A stretch of DNA of 64,000 nucleotides, from assembly GCA_900769875.1 (NCBI GenBank), contig CAAGII010000036.1, positions 27,545 through 91,544 of the forward strand. Direction: 5' to 3'. Positions 52,846 to 61,585 of this stretch are shown here, one piece after another (within the stretch, counting starts at the first letter, position 1; the number at the start of each line of letters is the position of its first letter). Under the pieces are notes generated by a model. That model did not search any database, had not been told where the DNA came from, and saw only the letters and a program-made list of their open reading frames with translations. The stretch is from Clostridia bacterium (GTDB taxonomy: Bacteria > Bacillota > Clostridia > Christensenellales > Aristaeellaceae). Made by a program: the position numbers and the translations under genes.

Positions 52846-54237
52846 ATGAATGTGCCGCATATCCGGGACTATCAGGGAAAGCGGATTCATATGATCGGGA
52901 TTGGCGGATCAAGCATGTCGGGGCTTGCCGGCATGCTGATGGAGCGGGGCTACCGGGTGACCGGCTCGGACAGGACGGACGGCTATCTGATGGGCGATGT
53001 GCGCCGTCTGGGCGCGGAGGTCATGATCGGCCACCGGAGAGAGAACGTGCATGGCGCCGACCTTGTGGTGTATACCGCCGCTGTCCGTGAGGACAATCCT
53101 GAGCGGATGGAATGCGTCCGGCTCGGCATTCCTCAGCTGGAGCGGGCATGGTTGCTGGGACAGCTGATGGAGGGCTATCCGCAGTCGGTCGGCATATGCG
53201 GCGCGCACGGCAAGACCACGGTAACCTCGATGCTCAGCCAGATCACGGTGGAATGCGGGCTGGATCCCACCATCAGCATCGGCGGCAAGCTGGACGCGAT
53301 CGGTGGTTCGACGCGCATCGGCAAGGGCGGTATCTTCCTTGCGGAGGCGTGCGAGTTCAACCGCAGCTTTCTCAAGCTGTGCCCCACGATGATTGTCGCG
53401 CTGAACATCGACGCGGATCATCTGGATTGCTACCGGGATATCGACGAGATTGAGGAGACCTTCGGGCAGTTCTTTTCGCTGCTTCCGGACACGGGCGTGG
53501 CCATCGGCCGCGGCACGGACGAGCGCATCATGCGGCAGTTTGCCCACCTGAAGTGCCGTACGGTGACATTCGGTATGACGGAGGCGTGCGACTGGCATCC
53601 GGCGCGGCTTGAAGAGAACGGGCTGGGCTGCGCCAGCTTTGACCTGATGCATGGCACGCAGATGATCGGGCATGTGCAGCTGGCGGTGCCGGGCATGTTC
53701 AATGTGGAAAACAGCCTTGCCGCCCTTTGCGCCGCGAGCGAGCTGGGCGCGGATATGGACGCCGCCTGCCGCAGCATCAGCAGCTTTACGGGCGCGCACC
53801 GCCGCTTTGAAAAGACCGGTATGCTCAACGGCTGCGAGATGTTCCACGATTACGGGCACAATCCCACGGAGATGCGCAACGCGGTCGCCATCGCGCGAAA
53901 GCGCTGCAAGGGTACGCTCTATGCGGTGATGCAGCCGCATACCTTCTCCCGTGTCAAAACGCTGTTTCAAGATTATCTCGACTGTACCGCGCAGGCGGAC
54001 GTGACAGTGGTGACCGACATTTGCGCGGCACGCGAGAAGGACCCGGGCGATATCAACAGCGGCATGCTGGTCGATGGCATGAAGGCGCACGGCGTCAACG
54101 CTGTGTGGACGCCCTCCTTTGATGATGCGGAGGCTTATCTGCGCGCGCATGTCGGCCCCGGCGACCTTGCCATCACCATGGGCTGTGGCGACATCAACCT
54201 GCTCAACGATCAGATCAACAAGCACAACAGAGCGTAA
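52846..54237 (+). CDS. murC: UDP-N-acetylmuramate--L-alanine ligase MurC
   Basis: A 463-aa Mur ligase. The N-terminal UDP-binding domain has HMIGIGGSSMSGLAGML. The ATP-binding loop is GAHGKTTV (about residues 120-127), then EACEFNRSF and the C-terminal domain with HDYGHNPTE and QPHTFSRVKTL. It adds L-Ala to UDP-MurNAc in cytoplasmic peptidoglycan synthesis. ATG 52846 is chosen for its 9-base spacing from GGGAGG; ATG 52837 abuts it. It is monocistronic, with its own promoter and terminator. Confidence 0.95.
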   Translation: MNVPHIRDYQGKRIHMIGIGGSSMSGLAGMLMERGYRVTGSDRTDGYLMGDVRRLGAEVMIGHRRENVHGADLVVYTAAVREDNPERMECVRLGIPQLERAWLLGQLMEGYPQSVGICGAHGKTTVTSMLSQITVECGLDPTISIGGKLDAIGGSTRIGKGGIFLAEACEFNRSFLKLCPTMIVALNIDADHLDCYRDIDEIEETFGQFFSLLPDTGVAIGRGTDERIMRQFAHLKCRTVTFGMTEACDWHPARLEENGLGCASFDLMHGTQMIGHVQLAVPGMFNVENSLAALCAASELGADMDAACRSISSFTGAHRRFEKTGMLNGCEMFHDYGHNPTEMRNAVAIARKRCKGTLYAVMQPHTFSRVKTLFQDYLDCTAQADVTVVTDICAAREKDPGDINSGMLVDGMKAHGVNAVWTPSFDDAEAYLRAHVGPGDLAITMGCGDINLLNDQINKHNRA

Positions 54238-54270
54238 GCGACATACGAACAGAAGAGAAAACGAAAAACA

Positions 54271-54313
54271 GGGCTGTCCCGCAGCGATCATGCTGCCGGG
54301 GACAGCCCTTCTT
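54271..54313. terminator. Bidirectional terminator between murC and ogt
   Basis: The 10-bp perfect stem GGGCTGTCCC (54271-54280)/GGGACAGCCC (54299-54308) is followed by TTCTTG on the plus strand and TGTTTTTCG on the minus strand. Confidence 0.85.
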
Positions 54314-54338
54314 GTATAGGTTGCTTTCGGTGAATGGG

Positions 54339-54794
54339 CTATGCGTGCGCCCGCTCGTGGCGAAGCAGCCACTCCTTCATGTCAAGACCCGCGCCATAGC
54401 CGGTCAGCGAGCCGCCAGCGCCTATGACGCGATGGCAGGGGACAATCAGGCATACCGGGTTCACGTGATTCGCGCCGCCCACCGCTCTGGCTGCGCGCGG
54501 CTTGCCCACCATCGCCGCCTGCTGCGCGTAGGTGCGCGTTTCTCCATAGGGGATGGTCAAAAGCGCCTGCCAGCATGCCAGCTGGAACGGTGTGCCCTCA
54601 AGATGCAGCGGTATGTCGAACTCGCGGCGGACTCCGGCGAAATACTCCTCCAGCTGGCGCGCGCAGAGCCTGAGCAGCGGACTGACCGGCGCGGACGGCG
54701 CGGCGTCCCTGTCGCGGTAGAGCGCGGTCACGCCCTGCGCGTCCGCCTGAATAACCAGCGCGCCCAGCGGGGAGGCAATCACGCATTGATCCAT
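54339..54794 (-). CDS. ogt: Methylated-DNA--protein-cysteine methyltransferase
   Basis: A 151-aa protein with the N-terminal ribonuclease-like part (VIASPLGALVIQADAQGVTAL). The DNA-binding and active domain has GTPFQLACWQALLTIPYGET, RAVGGANHVNPVCLIVPCHRVIG with the acceptor Cys in PCHRV, and GYGAGLDMKEWLLRHE. It repairs O6-alkylguanine by suicidal methyl transfer. ATG 54794 fits the family start; ATG 54806, overlapping the rsfS stop, would add four residues. It is the last gene of the nadD-yqeK/rsfS set. Confidence 0.93.
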   Translation of the reverse strand: MDQCVIASPLGALVIQADAQGVTALYRDRDAAPSAPVSPLLRLCARQLEEYFAGVRREFDIPLHLEGTPFQLACWQALLTIPYGETRTYAQQAAMVGKPRAARAVGGANHVNPVCLIVPCHRVIGAGGSLTGYGAGLDMKEWLLRHERAHA

Positions 54795-54795
54795 C

Positions 54796-55173
54796 TTACC
54801 TGTCATCGCCGTTTTCCGGCGCCTCGAACACCAGCGTCAGCTGATTCTGCCCGTCGCTCCACAGCCGCTCCAGATTGTAGTACGCCCGCTCCTCGGGATG
54901 GAAGATGTGCACCACGATGCCGCCGTAGTCCATCACAATCCAGTGGCCTTCGTTCACGCCCTCCGAACGGCGGGGCGTCAGCGAGAGCTGCTCGTTCAGC
55001 TCCTCATACACTGCGTCGTAAAGCGCCTTGACGTGCGGCACGCTGCGTCCGCTCGCGATGACCATGTACTCGCATACAACGGTCATGCCGGACACGTTCA
55101 GGGCAATGATGTTGTTCGCTTTCTTGTCATCGAGGATATTGGCAATTCGTTGAGCAATCGCATGATCCAGCAT
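54796..55173 (-). CDS. rsfS: Ribosome silencing factor RsfS
   Basis: A 125-aa protein of the RsfS/Iojap family. It has the block DKKANNIIALNVSGMTVVCEYMVIASG near the N-terminus and EGVNEGHWIVMDYGGIVVHIFHPEERAYYNLERLW in the second half. It binds ribosomal protein L14 and blocks subunit joining under starvation. It lies 2 bases after the nadD-yqeK fusion, the usual neighbourhood. Confidence 0.96.
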   Translation of the reverse strand: MLDHAIAQRIANILDDKKANNIIALNVSGMTVVCEYMVIASGRSVPHVKALYDAVYEELNEQLSLTPRRSEGVNEGHWIVMDYGGIVVHIFHPEERAYYNLERLWSDGQNQLTLVFEAPENGDDR

Positions 55174-55175
55174 GG

Positions 55176-56390
55176 TCAGTCCTCCTTGCTTTTCGTTTTG
55201 GGCGATTCCCTGCCACCGTACTGCTGCCTGAGCCAGCTCAGCGTTTCCAGCGTCTGGGGATGAACCCGTCTGCCGCCCTTCTGCACATGGCTCACCGTGC
55301 CGTCGAGGCTGGTCATCAGCGCCTTTTCAAGGCTCAGGTTCGCCATCATGCGCACCTTGTCCAGCAGCGGATAGCTTTCACGGGTCGGTTCGATTTTGTC
55401 GGCAAGGTACACGATCATGTCCAGTCTGGTCATGCCGGGCTTGCCGGTGGTATGGTTGGCAATGGCGCTGAGGATCTCGGGGTCGTCCACGCCGTACACC
55501 CACGCCGCCATGTACGCGCCTGCCAGCGAATGCAGCAGATTGCCGCTTTCAAAGACCTCCTGATCGGCGGTCAGCGCATGCTCGCGGCTGATGCGCTGCA
55601 TTTCCTTGAGCGGCATGCATTTGGCGCAGTCGTGCAGGAGCGCAGCTGTCTCCGCCTTGCGCACGTCCTCATGGTGAATCTTCGCCAGCTTCCGCGCTGT
55701 GTAGGCCACCGAGAGCGTGTGCGCGAAGCGCTTGCGGCTCAGATCGGCAAAAAGCCGTTCAAGCCATTCCTCTGCTTGCGTCATCTGCCTGACGCAGCCA
55801 TACAGTCCCTTGATGCGGCAGTATTCGCGTACCGGCACGGGCAGGAGCGGCGTGGGCTCGTCGGAGGAGATGGCGGCGCGGATCTCGGTGGAGGATACAG
55901 GCTGCAGTTCCATATCAATTGTCTGAAAGCTGCCGCCAAGCGCGGTCAGCCTGCGGCGCTCCTGCGTCAGCTCCTCGGGCGTGACGCTCCACGCGCGGGG
56001 ACAGACGAGGAAGGTACACAGCCGCAGCACCGTTTCATAGCTGCGCCAGTTTTTCAGCTCCATCAGCGTATCGGCGCCGATGATAAAAAACAGCTCCGCC
56101 TTGGGATAATCCGCCTTCAGGCTGGAAAGCGTATCCACTGTATAGGTTGTGCCCGCACGGTCAAGCTCCATGCGGCAGGGCTCCAGCCCGGGCTCCTGCG
56201 CCACGGCGGCGCACACCATGCGCCAGCGATCCTCCGATGGGGCGATGCCCGTTTTGTGGGGCGGTATGCCGCTGGGAAGCATCAGCACCCGATCCAGCTT
56301 CGCCTTTATCATGGCTGCTCTGGCCATGCTGATGTGACCGTTGTGTATCGGGTTGAACGAGCCGCCCATGATTCCAATCCGTTCCGCCAC
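55176..56390 (-). CDS. nadD: Fused NadD nicotinate-nucleotide adenylyltransferase / YqeK HD phosphohydrolase
   Basis: A 404-aa two-domain protein. Residues 1-200 are NadD, with GGSFNPIHNGH (nucleotidyltransferase HxGH-type motif) and VSSTEIRAAI; this makes deamido-NAD from NaMN. Residues about 210-390 are YqeK, an HD-domain hydrolase (HTLSVAYTARKLAKIHH, AALLHDCAK, LADKIEPTR) that cleaves Ap4A in relatives. The two are usually separate adjacent genes; here one frame covers both. GTG 56390 is chosen because it gives the family start AERIGIMGGSFNPIHNGH. Confidence 0.92.
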   Translation of the reverse strand: MAERIGIMGGSFNPIHNGHISMARAAMIKAKLDRVLMLPSGIPPHKTGIAPSEDRWRMVCAAVAQEPGLEPCRMELDRAGTTYTVDTLSSLKADYPKAELFFIIGADTLMELKNWRSYETVLRLCTFLVCPRAWSVTPEELTQERRRLTALGGSFQTIDMELQPVSSTEIRAAISSDEPTPLLPVPVREYCRIKGLYGCVRQMTQAEEWLERLFADLSRKRFAHTLSVAYTARKLAKIHHEDVRKAETAALLHDCAKCMPLKEMQRISREHALTADQEVFESGNLLHSLAGAYMAAWVYGVDDPEILSAIANHTTGKPGMTRLDMIVYLADKIEPTRESYPLLDKVRMMANLSLEKALMTSLDGTVSHVQKGGRRVHPQTLETLSWLRQQYGGRESPKTKSKED

Positions 56391-56483
56391 CCTGACGCGA
56401 ACCCCCTTTTCATGGTATGCCAACCTTATTATAAGCGATTTTGTCCTGTAAAAAAAGGGGCAAAATGCAAAAAAGGAGCGAAT

Positions 56484-57350
56484 ATGGTCAAGGCCTTTCC
56501 CAAGCGGCCGCTGAGCCGGGTGATGAATGTGCTGGGTCTGAGGGCAATGATTGCGCTTGCGGCCCTGTGCTGGACGGTAGGGTGGTGGGGGCTGTGCGTG
56601 CCTGCGGTGATCGCCGGGCTTGCGCTGGGACTCCTGGGGCAGCTGCTGCTGACAAGGCTTTTGCGGCGCAGCGCGCATGCGCGTGAGGAAGCGCTCAGAC
56701 GCGGTATGGGCGGCGAGATAGTGCTGGATGAAATGCTGCTCTGCGCCCCCGCAGACGCCGTCAAGGCCGCGGTGACGCTTTTACAGGAAAGCATGGACAT
56801 CGCGCCCGTGGAGCAGGTGCGCGAGGGCGTTTTGTGCAGGTTTGGGCACGAGCGGGTGATGGTGACGTGCCTGCAGCGCCACCCGGAAGGGGAGATTGGC
56901 TGTGACGATGTGGCGGCATGCGTCCGCGCGTACCGGCGGCTTCACGCGGACAGCTGCATTTTGTGCGCAACGTGCGGCATATCCTCCGCAGCCGGGGCAT
57001 GGGTGGAGGAGGCAATGCTGCCGGTAACGCTCATTGACCGGGCGAAGCTGGAGCGGATTGCGGGAAACGCATACCCGGCGACCGATGAGCAGGTGCTGGC
57101 CATGCAGGCGCGGAAGCATCCCACGTCCACCGTGCGCGCGCTTCTACGCCAGGTGCTGCATCCCGGGAAAGCGCGCAGATACATGGGCTATGGGCTGGGG
57201 CTCACGCTGCTGTATGTGGTGAGCGGATTGCGATGGTATCTTCTGCCGGGTCTTTTGTGCATGACGCTTGCGGCGCTCTCGCGCTGCGGATGCGCGGAGG
57301 GCAAAACCAAAAGCCCCCGCGCGGAAAACAGACCGCACGGAGGCAGATAG
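56484..57350 (+). CDS. Membrane protein with possible restriction-endonuclease-like (Mrr/NERD) domain
   Basis: A 288-aa protein. It has two N-terminal membrane spans (about residues 18-57), a cytoplasmic middle and a C-terminal span (about 244-270). The middle part (VREGVLCRFGHERVMVTCLQRHPEGEIG, then CILCATCGISSAAGAWVEEAMLPVTLIDRAKLERIAG) follows the pattern of Mrr-type nuclease folds (vQ-k strand, then ilvTt...A...lidr..L). The canonical catalytic Lys is not evident, so it may be degenerate. AAGGAG precedes ATG 56484. It is divergent from nadD-yqeK. Its function is unknown. Confidence 0.65.
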   Translation: MVKAFPKRPLSRVMNVLGLRAMIALAALCWTVGWWGLCVPAVIAGLALGLLGQLLLTRLLRRSAHAREEALRRGMGGEIVLDEMLLCAPADAVKAAVTLLQESMDIAPVEQVREGVLCRFGHERVMVTCLQRHPEGEIGCDDVAACVRAYRRLHADSCILCATCGISSAAGAWVEEAMLPVTLIDRAKLERIAGNAYPATDEQVLAMQARKHPTSTVRALLRQVLHPGKARRYMGYGLGLTLLYVVSGLRWYLLPGLLCMTLAALSRCGCAEGKTKSPRAENRPHGGR

Positions 57351-57351
57351 A

Positions 57352-58716
57352 TTACGCAGCCCGCAGCTCCTTTGCCGGCAGCCATTTGCCCTTCCAAGCG
57401 TACAGGATAAAGCAGATGGACGACAGCGACCAGGTGATGGGGTAGCAGGCAAAGAGTGTGCGGATATCGGTTTCCGGCGTGGGCGGAAGCGGCACCGCCA
57501 GCGTGACATAGGTAATGCGGATGATGCACCAGCACACCATCATCACCACCATCGGCACCACCGCCTTGCCCGCGCCCCGGAACACGCCCGCCATGCCGTG
57601 GCTGAACGCCAGCAGGAAGTAGAACAGCGTGACTGTGCGCGCCTGCAGCGTGCCGAAATGCACGACCTCCGGCGTGGCGTTGAACGCGGAGACAAGCGTG
57701 GGAATCAGCGCGTAGATTGCAAGGCCGATGCACTCGGCAAGCGCGGCGCAGGTGATGACGCCAAAGCATGCGCCCTTCTTGACGCGGTCATAGCGCTCCG
57801 CGCCAAGGTTCTGGCCCACAAAGGTGGTCAGCGCCATGGAAAAGCTGGTGACCGGGAGAAAGCCGAAGCCCTCCACCTTTGCATAAGCGCCGCAGCCGGC
57901 CATGGCCATGGCGCCAAAGGAATTGACGTGGCTCTGCACCACGATGTTTGCGATGCTGATGATGGAATTCTGCACGCCGCTGGGTATGCCCATGGCAAGG
58001 ATGCGACGCAGCATGCCGGGATGAAAGCGGAGCATGGAAAGACGGATGCGGTAGGCCTGCGTGACATGCGAAAGCGCATACAGCCCAAGGAATGCGCTCA
58101 CGCCCTGACTGATGACCGTCGCCAGCGCCGCGCCGCCGACGCCCCAGCCGAAACCTGCCACGAACAGAAGATCAAGCACCACGTTGATGCAGCTGGAGCA
58201 AATCAGGAAATACAAAGGATGCCTGCTGTCGCCCACCGCCTGAAAAATGCCGTTGGACACATTGTAGAGCACCACCGTGAGGACACCCGAGAAATAGATG
58301 CGGAAATAGAGAACCGAGCCCGGCATGACCTCGTCGGGCGTGCCCATCCAGCGGAGGATGACGGGCGTGGTCAGCGTGCCGATGATCGTGAACGCGGCGC
58401 CTGCTACGATACCGAAGGCAAGCATGGTATGCACCGCCCGCGACACGCTCTCTTCGTCTCTTGCCCCCCAGTAGCGGCTGACCACCACGCCCGCGCCCAT
58501 GAAAATGCCGCTAAGCATGCCGACCATCAGGAAAATCAGGCTGCCGGAGGAGGTGACCGACGCGAGCGCGTCCGGTCCGCAAACGTTGCCGACCACCAGC
58601 GAATCCACCACATTGTACAGCTGCTGAAACAGCTGTCCCATCAGCACCGGGAGGGCGAAACGTACGATATGCCCCGGTATGGAGCCCTCTGTCATGCGTA
58701 CTGCGTTGTTAGCCAT
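57352..58716 (-). CDS. MATE family efflux transporter
   Basis: A 454-aa protein with about 12 membrane spans in two homologous halves. It has IVRFALPVLMGQLFQQLYNVVDSLVVG at the start and GSLIFLMVGMLSGIFMGAGVVVSRYWGA after it, typical of DinF/NorM-like MATE exporters. These use ion gradients to export drugs or metabolites. ATG 58716 follows AGAGG at 9 bases and matches the family start; the frame stays open to 58824. It is downstream of a GyrI-like gene on the same strand. Confidence 0.92.
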   Translation of the reverse strand: MANNAVRMTEGSIPGHIVRFALPVLMGQLFQQLYNVVDSLVVGNVCGPDALASVTSSGSLIFLMVGMLSGIFMGAGVVVSRYWGARDEESVSRAVHTMLAFGIVAGAAFTIIGTLTTPVILRWMGTPDEVMPGSVLYFRIYFSGVLTVVLYNVSNGIFQAVGDSRHPLYFLICSSCINVVLDLLFVAGFGWGVGGAALATVISQGVSAFLGLYALSHVTQAYRIRLSMLRFHPGMLRRILAMGIPSGVQNSIISIANIVVQSHVNSFGAMAMAGCGAYAKVEGFGFLPVTSFSMALTTFVGQNLGAERYDRVKKGACFGVITCAALAECIGLAIYALIPTLVSAFNATPEVVHFGTLQARTVTLFYFLLAFSHGMAGVFRGAGKAVVPMVVMMVCWCIIRITYVTLAVPLPPTPETDIRTLFACYPITWSLSSICFILYAWKGKWLPAKELRAA

Positions 58717-58847
58717 GAAACCAAGCCTCTTTTTTGCCGCCGCAGCGCGTCGTTGCGCGCGGTTATTTGGATAGAAGCACCCGCAGGCACAGCAAAACAT
58801 ACCGCGCAGGATCATCACCCGCACGGATGCTGCCGCCCGTGACGCGC

Positions 58848-59339
58848 TTATACCTGTGTCTCGACCGACAGGGCATATTCAAGCACCACGCGCCCCTGCG
58901 CATCGGGCGTTGTGAAGCCCGGGCATGCGTAACGCTCAAGACACCAGTCGTCCTCGCGGCGGATCAACCCGTGCGCCTTCAGCGCGTCCAGGCACATCCG
59001 GTGCGTTTCCGTGGCGTAGAAGCCGGAGCTTCCCTCACAGTCGCGCAGGACGCATACAGCATATGCGCGCGCGTCCATCTCCGCCGCCTCAAAGCCCTCC
59101 GGCGCTTTCGTGCCCGCGGGGAAAAGCATGCCGATCCAGCGCTCGGCCTGCCCGCCGACAACGCGCGATGCGCCGAAGTACGCGTCCCCGCCAAGCGGAG
59201 CGGCGGGAATCGCCTCCAGCGTATCGAACCAACCGTTCTGCCACCACTGCCCCCAGTCGGGCGCTCCGTGATAGCGTTTCCCGATCAGGCATGCGGCGGG
59301 ATCGCTTTCCCGCCGGATTTCAAGCAGCTCGACCCCCAT
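58848..59339 (-). CDS. GyrI-like small-molecule-binding domain protein
   Basis: A 163-aa protein that consists only of a GyrI/AraC-effector-binding-like domain. The strand AACLIGKRYHGAP, the central MDARAYAVCVLRDCEG and the C-terminal LERYACPGFTTPDAQGRVVLEYALSV fit the fold. There is no DNA-binding part. Such stand-alone domains bind or hydrolyse xenobiotics. It lies between the Pcp and MATE genes. GGAGGG precedes the ATG. Confidence 0.7.
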   Translation of the reverse strand: MGVELLEIRRESDPAACLIGKRYHGAPDWGQWWQNGWFDTLEAIPAAPLGGDAYFGASRVVGGQAERWIGMLFPAGTKAPEGFEAAEMDARAYAVCVLRDCEGSSGFYATETHRMCLDALKAHGLIRREDDWCLERYACPGFTTPDAQGRVVLEYALSVETQV

Positions 59340-59357
59340 GGAATCCCTCCTGCAATG

Positions 59358-59942
59358 TCAATCCGCAGATGCGTGGAACGTGATCATCCGCTCCAGAAGG
59401 AGTGTTAGCGCTTTTGCCGACTGCGCCGCCTCAAGCTGCGCGAGGGCAGGCACATGCACGAACAGCGCCCTGCGGCCTGTGCGCTGCTCCGCCTCCAGAA
59501 TGTGCCAGTACACATCGTTGCAGACATAGGCTCCCGCGGTCAGCGAGACGCGGCAGGGCACGCCCGCTTCGCTCACTTGCCTACTCATTGGCACAATGGG
59601 GAAGCTTGTCATCAGCGCTGCGGACATTCCAGGGCGCACCGGCTCCCCCTCATGGCGTACACCGGCATTGTCCGCGATGTCCGCCATGCGCCAGTTCACC
59701 GCGATCAGCTCCGGTGTGACCGCTGTGCGGCCTCCCGCCACGCCTGTGCTGCAAATCATATCCGCGTGGATGCGCTCCGCCTCCGCGACTGCCAGCTGCC
59801 CGGCTCTGCCGTATTCCACAGGAAGCAGCAAACGCGCAAGCTCCGCTTTGCCAAGATGCGCTGGAAGGAGGCTGACCGCTTCCCATGACGCGTTGACTGT
59901 GTCGCCGCCAAAGGGCGCAAAGCCCGTGACCAGTATCTTCAT
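59358..59942 (-). CDS. pcp: Pyroglutamyl-peptidase I family cysteine peptidase
   Basis: A 194-aa C15 peptidase. The start MKILVTGFAPFGGDTVNASW is diagnostic. The triad is present: Glu78 in TPELIAVN, Cys141 in AGAYVCNDVYW and His163 in FVHVP. It removes N-terminal pyroglutamate from peptides in the cytoplasm. The segment before Glu78 (STGVAGGRTAVTPELIA) differs slightly from the common GQAGGR...PERVA form, so the specificity may differ. Confidence 0.9.
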   Translation of the reverse strand: MKILVTGFAPFGGDTVNASWEAVSLLPAHLGKAELARLLLPVEYGRAGQLAVAEAERIHADMICSTGVAGGRTAVTPELIAVNWRMADIADNAGVRHEGEPVRPGMSAALMTSFPIVPMSRQVSEAGVPCRVSLTAGAYVCNDVYWHILEAEQRTGRRALFVHVPALAQLEAAQSAKALTLLLERMITFHASAD

Positions 59943-60013
59943 TCAATCATCCCATCCTTGCTGTCATGCAGCATATTGTACGGAAATCAGAATAGCAGAC
60001 CGAAGCGGCTTCG

Positions 60014-61579
60014 TCAAGCGCCACCGTCATGCGGTGCGCGCGGCGTAACCAGAAAGGGGCCGAAATCCGCGTATCCGCCATGGCATGCTCCATCCAGCGA
60101 AGTGCAAAACAGCGCAAGCCGCGCCCCGACCCATGTGTGGCGCTCCGGGGAGAAGGGCTGTCCCAGCGCCCGGAGGCGTCCGTCCGCCTCGCAGGACATG
60201 GTCGCGACAGCCTGATCCATGTCGGTGGGAAGAAGCGTCATGCGCAGCGTGATCTGCGGCGTCTGCACGGACTGCTCTTCAAGCACGGTTTCCTGATGCT
60301 CCATCCCGGAGGAGCAGACATACACAAGCCGCCATCCGGCGCTATCCCTGCGGATGGCGGCATAGGCGTACTGACCGCCCAGCAACCCGAAGCCTGCCTG
60401 CTCGCCCGATTGCAGCGCGGACGCGTCCAGCGTGACAGCGGCGTCAAAGGCGGCGCAGACGAGCTTCTGCGTCAACACATGCGTGCAGTGCCAGATGTGG
60501 GCGCCAGAGCCCTGCTGACACATGGCGTGCAGCCGAAGCGCGCCGCCAAGCATGGTGAGGAAGCCGTCCTGGCGGTTGCCCATGAACTGCCACTGCAGCC
60601 CCAGACGGTCATGGAAATCATCGCTGGCCTGAAGGGCTACCGGGGCGCTCCGGCTCCGGCTCGGCTTGCGCCAGACGCTGACCGGCTCGCCCCAGGTTTC
60701 GCCCGGGACGGGTGTGCCGATCACGGGCCATCCGTCGCTTCCCCACGCCATGGGCTGGAGATGCGTGACCCGGCCATACAGCCCGCGGCTCTGAAAGTGC
60801 AAAAACCAGCTTTCGCCATGGGGTGTTTCGACCCACGCGCCCTGATGCGGGCCGTTGATCGGGGTGCTGCCCTGACGCAGGACGATTCTGTCCTCGTACG
60901 CGCCTGTCAGGCTGCGGCTGCGCAGCACGGTCTGCCAGCCAACAGGCACGCCGCCTGCGGGCGCAAACACATAGTACCAGCCGTCACGCTTGTATACCTT
61001 CGGCCCCTCGATGGTGGGATGTGCGCCGGTTCCGTCGTACAAAAGCCTGTCCTCGCCGATGGCGCGCGCACCGTCCGGGCTGATGGGAAAAATGCCCAGA
61101 CGGCTGTTGAAGCCGGCACGGCTTTTGGCATAGGCGTGGACGACCCATGCGCTGCCATCGTCATCCCAGAACGGGCAGGGATCGATCAGCCCTCTGCCCG
61201 CGAGCACCAGCACCGGCTCGTCCCACACAGTGAGCGGATCGGCGGCACGCACCATGAAGATACCCTCGTCCGGCATGCCAAAGAAAATGTAGAAATACCC
61301 GTCATGCCAGCGGATGGATGGCGCCCACACCCCGCACGCGTGGCGCGGAGCGTCATAATCCGGCGAGGGGAGGCGCTTCAGGGCGTAATTGACCAGACGC
61401 CAGTTGACCAGATCCTCCGATACAAGGATCGGCAGTCCGGGCACATAATTGAACGAAGAAGCCGTCATGTAATAAGTGTCCCCGACGCGGATCGCGTCCG
61501 GATCAGAATAGTCGCAAAGCAGCACGGGGTTGCGATATGTCCCGTTCCCGCAATCGGAGAAATACAGCTGATCGTCCAT
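60014..61579 (-). CDS. Glycoside hydrolase family 43 (beta-xylosidase/arabinofuranosidase type)
   Basis: A 521-aa enzyme. Residues 1-320 form the five-bladed propeller with catalytic base Asp26 (DYSDPDAIRVGDTYYM), Asp133 (GLIDPCPFWDDDG) and acid Glu191 (TIEGPKVYKRDGWYYV). A C-terminal beta-sandwich (concanavalin-like) domain follows from about residue 330, as in family 43 xylosidases. There is no signal peptide, so it acts in the cytoplasm on imported oligosaccharides. It lies 6 bases after an APH-fold kinase gene on the same strand, opposite a sugar-binding protein gene. Confidence 0.93.
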   Translation of the reverse strand: MDDQLYFSDCGNGTYRNPVLLCDYSDPDAIRVGDTYYMTASSFNYVPGLPILVSEDLVNWRLVNYALKRLPSPDYDAPRHACGVWAPSIRWHDGYFYIFFGMPDEGIFMVRAADPLTVWDEPVLVLAGRGLIDPCPFWDDDGSAWVVHAYAKSRAGFNSRLGIFPISPDGARAIGEDRLLYDGTGAHPTIEGPKVYKRDGWYYVFAPAGGVPVGWQTVLRSRSLTGAYEDRIVLRQGSTPINGPHQGAWVETPHGESWFLHFQSRGLYGRVTHLQPMAWGSDGWPVIGTPVPGETWGEPVSVWRKPSRSRSAPVALQASDDFHDRLGLQWQFMGNRQDGFLTMLGGALRLHAMCQQGSGAHIWHCTHVLTQKLVCAAFDAAVTLDASALQSGEQAGFGLLGGQYAYAAIRRDSAGWRLVYVCSSGMEHQETVLEEQSVQTPQITLRMTLLPTDMDQAVATMSCEADGRLRALGQPFSPERHTWVGARLALFCTSLDGACHGGYADFGPFLVTPRAPHDGGA

Positions 61580-61585
61580 CTTCTA

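Noticed and set aside
55260..56483. An N-terminal extension of the Mrr-like membrane protein that would overlap nadD-yqeK
   Set aside because: The open frame upstream is antisense to nadD-yqeK. The ATG at 56484 has a good ribosome-binding site and starts the membrane region.
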